A stretch of DNA of 64,000 nt from Alviniconcha marisindica (Eukaryota > Mollusca > Gastropoda > Provannidae). A model generated the notes under the pieces. It searched no databases. It saw only the letters and a program-made list of their open reading frames with translations, and was not told where the DNA came from. Each line of letters begins with the position of its first letter. Position 1 is the first letter of the stretch. Location of the stretch: the NCBI GenBank assembly GCA_018857735.1, contig JABMCL010000953.1, positions 107,501 to 171,500 on the forward strand. The letters are read 5' to 3'. Below are positions 50,201 through 61,000 of the stretch, in pieces. Made by a program: the position numbers and the translations under genes.

Positions 50201-53200
50201 ATACTGTAATACATACAAGTGCTCTGCTGCCTGCCACTCCAACAGCTGCACTCTCACTTGAAGGGTTTTAGTAAAGCAGTTCACTTTGTCCTGCAGATTA
50301 CTGTAGCTGAAAGTAACCTGGACATGGACTGTTAACAGATACTGCTTTAGCTCCAGCACTGCGTCTACTGACAGTAAGGTGTCAGTGATGACAGTGTCGG
50401 TAGCCTCAGATGGGGGCCATGCGGTGGATAGTAAAAGTGGATGTGTGAAGTGAGCGCGTCTTGTTGCAGCCCCCATTGTGTCCAAAGATGAAGGGACACG
50501 CAGAGAGGCTGTGGAGGGTGTGAAGAACCTGGCCGTGCAGTGCAGCGACCCCGGGGCAGTGGAAAAGCTGGTCAAGTACTTCTTTGCTGTTCTCAATGGT
50601 AACACATCCTTGCTGTTCTCAATGGTAACACATCCTTGCTGTTCTCAATGGTAACACATCCTTGCTGTTCTCAGTGGTAACACATCCTTGCTGTTCTCAA
50701 TGGTAACACTTCTTTGCTGTTCTCAATGGTAACACATCCTTGCTGTTCTCAATGGTAACACTTCTTTGTTGTTCTCAATGGTAACACTTCTTTGCTGTTC
50801 TCAATGGTAACACATCCTTGCTGTTCTCAATGGTAACACATCCTTGCTGTTCTCAGTGGTAACATGTTCTTGCTGTTCTCAATGGTAACACATCTTTGCT
50901 GTTCTCAATGGTAACACCTTGCTGTTCTCAATGGTAATGCTTCTTGTTGTTCTCAGTGGTAACACATCCTTGCTGTTCTCAATGGTAACACATCCTTGCT
51001 GTTCTCAGTGGTAACATGTTCTTGCTGTTCTCAATGGTAACACATCTTTGCTGTTCTCAATGGTAACACCTTGCTGTTCTCAATGGTAATGCTTCTTGTT
51101 GTTCTCAGTGGTAACACATCCTTGCTGTTCTCAGTGGTATTGGTAACACTTCCTCGCTGGTCTCAGTGGTAACACATCCCTGCTGTTCTCAGTGGTAACA
51201 CTTCTTTGCTGTTCTCAATAGTAACACCTTGCTGTTCTCAATGGTAACACCTTGCTGTTCTCAATGTTAACACTTCCTTGCTGTTTTCAATGGTTACACC
51301 TTTTTGCTGTTCTCAATGGTAACACTTCTTTGCTGTTCTCAATGGTAACACATCCTTGCTGTTCTCAGTGGTAACACTCCCTTGCTGGTCTTAGTGGTAA
51401 CACTCCCTTGCTGGTCTCAGTGGTAACACTCCCTTGCTGGTCTTAGTGGTAACACTCCCTTGCTGGTCTCAGTGGTAACACTCCCTTGCTGGTCTTAGTG
51501 GTAACACTCCCTTGCTGGTCTGCATGGTAACACTTCCTTGCTGGTCTCAGTGGTAAAACTTCCATGCTGGTCTCAGTGGTAACACTCCCTTGCTGGTCTT
51601 AGTGGTAACACTCCCTTGCTGGTCTCAGTGGTAACACTCCCTTGCTGGTCTCAGTGGTAACACTTCCATGCTGGTCTCCGTGGTTACACTTCCTTGCTGC
51701 ACTCAGAAGGTTCTCCTTGTTTTTATGTAAAAGAGCTGATCGTCCAGTTGTTTCTTGTAAAATTCTCACATTGATTTGGGCCTTTATTTATATATAGAAG
51801 TGTTGTTAGTTAAATCATTTGTGTGTTTGGCTCTGCTATATTGCCTGTCCTTTTGTGACCTTGAGGTTCGGAAGGGAAGCTGACAGTGGTAGATCAGAAG
51901 ATGAGTGTGCTACAAGGCATCGGGAACTTGTTCTACAACACGGTCAGTGGGACATCCACACTCCAGGACTTGGCCTCCAAGGTCGTCGAACTCTTCCTGC
52001 CAATGCTGCAGCAGGAAGGTGAGTTATACCCCTTCTCCACCATCGCTTTCCCCAGTGGTGTGGCTGTATCGGGTCACTGTGTGTGTTTGTGACTGACTGC
52101 CCTCGCTGTCCCCACTGGTGCAGCTGTATCAGGTCACTGTGTGTGTTTGTGACTGACTGCCCTCGCTGTCCCCAGTGGTGTGGCTGTATCGGGTCACTGT
52201 GTGTGTTTGTGACTGACTGCCCTCTCTGTCCCCACTGGTGGGCTGTATCGGGTCACTGTGTGTGTTTGTGACTGTGACTGCCCTCGCTGTCCCCACTGGT
52301 GCGCTGTATCAGGTCACTGTGTGTGTTTGTGACTGTGACTGCCCTCACTGTCCCCACTGGTTTCGGCTGTATCAGGTCACTGTGTGTGTTTGTGACTGTG
52401 ACTGCCCTCACTGTCCCCACTGGTGCGCTGTATCAGGTCACTGTGTGTGTTTGTGACTGTGACTGCCCTCGCTGTCCCCACTGGTGGCTGTATCAGGTCA
52501 CTGTGTGTGTTTGTGACTGTGACTGCCGTCACTGTCCCCACTGGTGGCTGTATCGGTCACTGTGTGTGTTTGTGACTGTGACTGCCCTCGCTGTCCCCAC
52601 TGGTGCGCTGTATCAGGTCACTGTGTGTGTTTGTGACTGTGACTGCCCTCACTGTCCCCACTGGTGCAGCTGTATCAGGTCACTGTGTGTGTTTGTGACT
52701 GTGACTGCCCTCGCTGTCCCCACTGGTGCGTATCAGGTCACTGTGTGTGTTTGTGACTGTGACTGCCCTCCTGTCCCCACTGGTGCGCTGTATCAGGTCA
52801 CTGTGTGTGTTTGTGACTGTGACTGCCCTCACTGTCCCCACTGGTGCAGCTGTATCAGGTCACTGTGTGTGTTTGTGACTGTGACTGCCTCCTGTCCCCA
52901 CTGGTGCGCTGTATCGGTCACTGTGTGTGTTGTGACGTGACTGCCCTGTCCCCACTGGTGCGGCTGTATCGGTCACTGTGTGTGTTTGTGACTGTGACTG
53001 CCCTCACTGTCCCCATGGTTGCGCTGTATCAGGTCACTGTGTGTGTTTGTGACTGTGACTGCCCTCGCTGTCCCCACTGGTGCGCTGTATCAGGTCACTG
53101 TGTGTGTTTGTGACTGTGACTGCCCTCGCTGTCCCCACTGGTTGCAGCTGTATCAGGTCACTGTGTGTGTTTGTGACTGTGACTGCCCTCGCTGTCCCCA

Positions 53201-55029
53201 CTGGTTGCGGCTGTATCAGGTCACTGTGTGTGTTTGTGACTGTGACTGCCCTCGCTGTCCCCACTGGTGGCTGTATCGGTCACTGTGTGTGTTTGTGACG
53301 TGACTGCCTCCTGTCCCCACTGGTGGCTGTATCGGGTCACAGTGTGTGTTTGTGACTGTGACTGCCCTCGCTGTCCCCACTGGTCGGCTGTATCGGGTCA
53401 CTGTGTGTGTTTGTGACTGTGACTGCCCTCGCTGTCCCCACTGGTTGCAGCTGTATCAGGTCACTGTGTGTGTTTGTGACTGTGACTGCCCTCGCTGTCC
53501 CCACTGGTGGCTGTATCGGGTCACTGTGTGTGTTTGTGACTGTGACTGCCCTCGCTGTCCCCACTGGTGGCTGTATCGGGTCACAGTGTGTGTTTGTGAC
53601 TGTGACTGCCCTCGCTGTCCCCACTGGTTGCAGCTGTATCAGGTCACTGTGTGTGTTTGTGACTGACTGCCCTCGCTGTCCCCACTGGTGTGTGAGGTGA
53701 TTGTACTTTCAGAGTCTGCTGTTATGTAGTTATAGGTTAACAAGGATAGACAGCACAAATAGCACAATACATTTCAGCAATCCATAAGTTTGGGCAGCAG
53801 TCACTAGAATGCACAGATGCAGACAGGGACCCAATACAGCAGACTCATAGTGCAGTCACCTACCACACCACTGGGGACAGTGAGGGCGGGCCCAGTGACA
53901 AACACACACAGTAACCCGATGGAAAAAGTTGTCTTAGCAGAAGGGTGGTTCTAAAAAAAAGGGAGGGGAGGGGTCTTTAAATTCTGTGAGGGATTCCACT
54001 GGACCTCCAGCATAATGTTAGGTGTAGACTGGATAGTGTGCTGTTGTGTTGTGATTCAGTCCAAGAGGGGACACTGGGTAATGTGGTACACTGTTGTGAT
54101 TCAGTCTATGAAGGGACACTGGGTAATGTGGTACACTGTTGTGATTCAGTCCAAGAGGGGACACTGGGTAATGTGGTACACTGTTGTGATTCAGTCCTTG
54201 AGGGGAAACTGGGTAATGTGGTACACTGTTGTGATTCAGTCTTGAGGGAACTGGGTAATGTGGTACACTGTTGTGATTCAGTCCAAGAGGGGACACTGGG
54301 TAATGTGGTACACTGTTGTGATTCAGTCCTTGAGGGGAAACTGGGTAATGTGGTACATGAAGTGGTGTGTATGTTGTGATTCAGTCCAAATGGGGGGACA
54401 CTGGTGTAATGTGGGTTTTTTACACAGGGTTTGGGGTTGTGATTCAGTCCTTGAGGGGAAACTGGGTAATGTGATACACTGTTGTGATTCAGTCCTTGAG
54501 GGGAAACTGGGTAATGTGGTACACGGTTGTGTTGTGATTCAGTCCTTGAGGGGAAACTGGGTAATGTGATACACTGTTGTGATTCAGTCCTTGAGGGGAA
54601 ACTGGGTAATGTGGTACATCTGGTTGTGATTCAGTCCATGGGGAACTGGTAATGTGGTACACAGTTGTGTTGTGATTCAGTCCATGAGGGGAAACTGGGT
54701 AATGTGGCACATGTTGTGTTGTGATTCAGTCCATGAGGGGACACTGGGTAATGTGGCACACTGTTGTGTTGTGATTCAGTCCATGAGGGGACACTGGGTA
54801 ATGTGGCACACTGTTGTGTTGTGATTCAGTCCATGAGGGGACGCTGGTGCATGCTCTGGCCATGATGTCTCTCTGGTGCAGCAGGTTCTACACACAAGTA
54901 CCTGACAAACTTATCCTGTGGTTTGAGGTCAGTCCACCTGTCTAGCCACCCTGGATTTCTGCCTCCCCCCCCCTCTCTCTCTCTCTCTTTTCTCATCTCT
55001 CTCTCTGTGTATCTGTCTCTCTCTGTCTG

Positions 55030-55094
<65 letters not shown>

Positions 55095-58000
55095 CCCCCT
55101 CTCTCTCTCTCTCTCTTTTGACTGGCAAGAAAATGTTTACTGACCAGTATTTCATGTTCAGTTTACTCACTTGCTGTCCACTCAAACCTGTTTTTAGCTT
55201 TGTTGAAACATTTTTGAGGAAATACAATGTTGCTGTATTAGAAACTCTGTGTGATTGTTTTGTTTATGCAATGACAAGATCACATTCACAATGCTGTGTG
55301 GTCAAGGAAAGTAATTTGTTTCCTGATTCTACAACAACCTTAACATTGCAAGGCTGTGTGGTTTGTTTTTTGCATAAGGTTAGCCAGGTGTTTCAGACTT
55401 TGGTGACAATCTGTAACTAGCTTCACCCCGTCATACTTCTTATGGCCTTTGTATAAAGTGTTTCAGACGTTGGTGACAATCTGTAACTAGCTTCATCCAG
55501 TCATACTTTTTATGGCCTTTGCGTAAAGTGTATCAGACGTTGCTGACAATCTGTAACTAGCTTCACCCAGTCATACTACTTATGACCTTTGTGTAAAGTG
55601 TTTCAGACTTTGGTGACAATCTGTAACTAGCTTCACCCAGTCATACTTCTTATGGCCTTTGTGTAAAGTGTTCAGACTTTGGTGACAATATGTAACTAGC
55701 TTCACACAGTCATACTTCTTATGGCCTTTGTGTAAAGTGTTCAGACTTTGGTGACAATATGTAACTAGCTTCACACAGTCATACTTCTTATGGCCTATGT
55801 GTAAAGCCAAGGTCTCATTGGCATGGGAAAGTTAAAACTGACAGTTGATTTGATTTGATTTTTGGTTGCAAGGTATTGCCGGATTGACTTTAAAGTTTAT
55901 TTGGACAGTATACATAGTGATTAGTCCTGTGTCCTAGCAAGAAAATATTGATATGGTTTAGTCTTGGCTAAAGATGTGATTAGAGTGATTTCCCCTCCTC
56001 ATTGCAGAAAGGGATAACCCTCAAATCAGCCACCTCTGCTGTACGCAATGCCTACCTTCTCTGCATCAACGCCTGTTTCCATGGTAACAGTGGCTCTTTT
56101 ACCTCTTCTGCGTTGTTTTATGAATGAGGAAATTGCTGGAGCATGCATTGCTTTATGTCATGTCATCAAATTTACTGGGTCATGTCATTGATGTTACTGT
56201 GTCCCAGTAAATTGTGTCATGTCATTAATGTTAGTGTCCAATGAATTATGCCATGTCATTAATATTACTGTGTCCAAGTGAATTATGTTAGGTCATTAAT
56301 GTTGCTGTATCTAAGTGAACTTTGTTATGTCATTAATATTACTGTGTCCAGGTGAACTTTGTCATGTCATTAATATTACTGTGTCCAGGTGAACTTTGTC
56401 ATGTCATTAATATTACTGTGTCAAGTGAATTTGGTCTGCAAGGGAAACGCATGTATATTTTCCATCAGTAACTGAGCTTTGACTGGGATACAGGAGAATG
56501 GGTGGAAAACGGCACTCTCTCTCTCTCTTGCAGTGGACGACGTGAACTGACTGAAACACAGCGACAGCAAGTCAGAGAGGACAGCAAGGGTTTGCCCTCA
56601 GCTCAGTGGAACAGGACATAAACAACACGCATGAAAGTGAAGGTCGGGCTAAGACTGCACTGTTGTTGTTTTCAGGGGACACCATGCAGCAGGCGACACG
56701 CGTTGTGCCGTTGTTGCTGCAGACGATCGAGAGGGCCAGCAAGCAGACGGGGCAGCCGGCGCTTGTCACGGAGGTGGTGTCCGCCTCACGCACCCTCGTC
56801 AGGCTCGCCTCCGTTGACATTGAAGCTGGTGAGGGCCTCCTTTTTTTCTGTTTTTAATTCACTTCATGATGATGGTTGTTATTACTTGTTTTAATTTTGT
56901 TTGATGTCCCATCTCAGGCGATGCAAGCGGCAAAAAACCAAACATTCAGGCAGCAGAATGAATAATAAAAGAAAAGCAAACGCAAGCACCACCAACTACC
57001 ACATGCCTTCTCAGGAACCCGTCAAAAACTGTCTTTACGCAGAGGGGAGAGAGTTACTGTGGTGTGAGCATGCCATAAAATTACATCCTTTCCTTGTAAC
57101 GCATGCTACATTGTTTTCTTGCTGTCCGCTAAGCAAGACTCTTCAGTCCCACCCTTTGGGGGTTGTGGCTTAAAGGTGCTGTGCACTCAGTAAGACCCTT
57201 TGGGAGTTGTGGCTTTAGCAGTAGGGTTTAAAGGTGCTGTGCACTCAGTAAGACCCTTTGGGAGTTGTGGCTTTAGCAGTAGGGTTTAAAGGTGCTGTGC
57301 ACTCAGTAAGACCCTCTGGGAGTTGTGGCTTTAGTATTAGGGTTTAAAGGTGCTGTGAATGGGAGTCATGTACCGGGTCACTTCAGGGATAGTTGCTGGG
57401 AAGTGTGTGGCCAGGGGGTAAAGACACTGCACTGTGGACAACATCATTGCCCCCTGTTCACATCAGTTCATGTCAATATGGTATCCACATTCCTGCCCCT
57501 GTTCACATCAGTTCACGTCACTGTGGTATCCACATCATTGCCCCCTGTTCACATCAGTTCATGTCACTATGGTGTCCACATTCCTGCCCCTGTTCACATC
57601 AGTTCACATCACTTTGGTATCCACATCATTGCCCCCTGTTCACATCAGTTCACATCACTGTTGTGTCTGCATCCCTGCCCCCTGTTCACATCATTGCCCC
57701 CGGTTCATGTCACTGTGGTATCTACATCATGCCCCCTGTTCACATCACTTCTCCTGGTTCATGTCACTGTGGTATTTACATCCCTTCCCCCTGTTCACAT
57801 CACTGCCCCCGGTTCATGTCACTGTGGTATCTGCATCATGCCCCCTGTTCACATCACTGCCCTCGGTTCATGTCGCTGTGGTATCTACATCCCTTCCCCT
57901 GGTTCACATCACTGCTCCCGGTTCATGTCACTGAGGTATCTAAATCCTTTCCCCTGGTTCACATCACTGCTCCCGGTTCATGTCACTATGGTATCTACAT

Positions 58001-61000
58001 CATGCCCCCTGTTCACATCACTATAGTATCAACATCCCTGCTCCCTGTTCATGTCACTGGTATCTACATCATGCCCCCAGTTCATGTCACTGCCCCCGGT
58101 TCATGTCACTGTGGTATCTACATCATGCCCCCTGTTCACATCACTATAGTATCAACATCCCTGCCCCCTGTTCATGTCACTGTGGTATCTCCATCCCTAC
58201 CCCCTGTTCATGTCACTGTGGTATCTAACCCCCCTTTCCCTAACCCCCCCCGTTCATGTCACTGTGGTATCTACATCCCTACCCCCTGTTCATGTCACTG
58301 TGGTATCTACATCCCTACCCCCTGTTCACATCACTATAGTATCAACATCCCTGCCCCCTGTTCATGTCACTGTGGTATCTACATCCCTGCCCCCTGTTCA
58401 TGTCACTGTGGTATCTACATCCCTGCCCCCTGTTCATGTCACTGTGGTATCTACGCAGTGGGGAAGACCCACAAGCACTCCACCCTATATCTCAAGAGTT
58501 TTCACAGGACCGAAGTGGAAACGCAGCATGCGTGATAACTGTGTACATTGTGATGATTGCAGATTTCCAGTGGGGCCATGTCCCAGGATAGTAATGTGTA
58601 TGATAACTGTGTACATTGTGATGATTGCAGATTGCCAGTGGGGCCATGGCCCAGGACAGCAGTGTGTGTGATAACTGTGTTCATGTTGATGATTGCACAA
58701 ACCAGTGTGGTGATGATTGCAGAAACCAGTGTGTGTGGTAACTGTGTTCATGGTGATGATTGCAAAAACCAGTGTGTGTGGTAACTGTGTTCATGGTGGT
58801 GATTGCAGAAACCAGTGTGTATGGTAACTATGTTCATGGTGGTGATTGCAGACACCAGTGTGTGTGGTAACTATGTTCATGGTGATGATTGCAGAAACCA
58901 GTGTGTGTGGTAACTTGTTCATGGTGATGATTGCAGAAACCAGTGTGTGTGGTAACTGTGTTCATGGTGATGATTGCAGAAACCAGTGTGTGTGGTAACT
59001 GTGTTCATGGTGATGATTGCAGAACCAGTGGGGATTGCAAACCAGTGTGTGTGGTAACTGTGTTCATTGTGATGATTGCAGAAACCAGTTTTGGTGATGA
59101 TTGAAAGAAACCAGTGTGTGTGGTAACTGTGTTCATGTGATGATTGCAGAAACCGTTGTGGACTGTGTTCAGGTGATGATTGCAAAAACCAGTGTGTGTG
59201 GTAACTGTGTTCATGGTGATGATTGCAGAAATTGTCCATGGTGATGATTGCAAGAAACCAGTGTGTGTGGTAACTGTGTTCATGTGATGATTGCAGAAAC
59301 CAGTGTGTGTGGTAACTGTGTTCATGTGTGATGATTGCAGAAACCAGTGTGTGTGGTAACTGTTTCATGGTGATGATTGCAGAAACCAGTGTGTGTGGTA
59401 ACTGTGTTCATGTTGATGATTGCAGAAACCAGTGGTGATGATTGCAGAAACCAGTGTGTGTGGTAACTGTGTTCATTGTGATGATTGCAGAAACGTGTGT
59501 GTGTGGTAACTGTGTTCATGGTGATGATTGCAAAAACCAGTGTGTGTGGTAACTGTGTTCATGTTGATGATTGCAGAAACCAGTGGTGATGATTGCAGAA
59601 AACCAGTGTGTGTGGTAACTGTGTTCATGTGATGATTGCAGAAACCAGTGTGTGTGGAACTGTGTTTAATGTTCAGGTGTGATGATTGCAGAAACCAGTG
59701 TGTGTGGTAACTGTGTTCATGGTGATGATTGCAGAAACCAGTGTGTGTGGTAACTGTGTTCATGGTGATGATTGCAGAAACCAGTGTGTGTTAACTGTGT
59801 TGTGATGTCATGGTGATGATTGCAGAAACCAGTGTGTGTGGTAACTGTTCATGGTGATGATTGCAGAAACCAGTGTGTGTGGTAACTGTGTTTATGGTGA
59901 TGATTGCAGAAACCAGTGTGTGTGGTAACTGTGTTCATGGTGATGATTGCAGAAGCCAGTGTGTGTGGTAACTGTGTTCATGGTGATGATTGCAGAAGCC
60001 AGTGTGTGTGGTAACTGTGTTCATGGTGATGATTGCAGAAGCCAGTGTGTGTGGTAACTGTGTTCATGGTGATGATTGCAGAAGCCAGTGTGTGTGGTAA
60101 CTGTGTTCATGGTGATGATTGCAGAAGCCAGTGTGTGTGGTAACTGTGTTCATGGTGATGATTGCAGAAGCCAGTGTGTGTGGTAACTGTGTTCATGGTG
60201 ATGATTGCAGACACCAAGCTGGGCCCGTTCTGGGCCATGATTCTCGACAGCAGCAAGCAGTGGATAGTCAGTGACAAGTTTCTGGCCTCCGCCGCCGATG
60301 AGAGTAAGTGGTTGTCAGTCTTGGTCAGGGTTAGGATTAGCATGCTGTAATTATGTGAGGGGGACATTCTGAAAGACATGGTAAGCAGCTGCAGCTGGGT
60401 ATTTTGGGCCATGAATTTCAGGATGGAATGTTTCAGTGGTTGGTCAGAGAAAAAAGTCATTTGTGCTCAGTCTTCTTCTTCTTCTTAACCTCTGTGTGTG
60501 TGTTTTTGTTGTTTTTGTCATTTTCCCCTGCTGTTCAGCCCTGTGCAGTCTGTCTTCAGACCTTCAGCTAACACGGTCACCTTTCAGTTCTACTGGACTG
60601 TCTGGTGTCGTAAGACCATCACCAAAAACAGTCACTTTCCCCTTGCTGTCTAGTCTGGTGTCTTCAGACCATCACCTAACCACCTTTCAGTTCTACTGGG
60701 CTGTCTGGTGTCTTCAGACCATCACTAACATTGTCTCTTTCCCCCTGCTGTCCAGCCCTGTGCAGTCTGGTGTCTGTGGCCCAGCGCCTCATCCTGGACT
60801 TCCCCAACAAAATGACGGAGGCCACATCACAGCCGTACTACCACGCCCTCATCTTCACGCTCACTCGTCGCTCCAGCACGGTGCGCGTGCATAGCATCTC
60901 TGCCGTTCGCAAGCTGCTGTCTATGCTGGGGGGCGCCCAGATCTCGCTGGCCCTCATCTCCGAGTTCAAGTCCGTGCTGGACACACAGAATGTGAGTTGC

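Noticed and set aside
50084..50605. Minus-strand 173-codon frame
   Set aside because: It is antisense to GCN1 exon 10, which is well supported on the plus strand.
52083..53700. Cys-rich frames (CVCDCDCPHCPHW type) resembling metallothionein
   Set aside because: They lie within the intron 11 minisatellite of GCN1 and break at unit-length changes; no conserved start or splice pattern.
57325..58671. 380-codon frame with repeated HVTVVSTSLPP and Cys-His pairs
   Set aside because: Translation of the intron 14 minisatellite; intronic by the reading-frame continuity of GCN1 exons 14 and 15.
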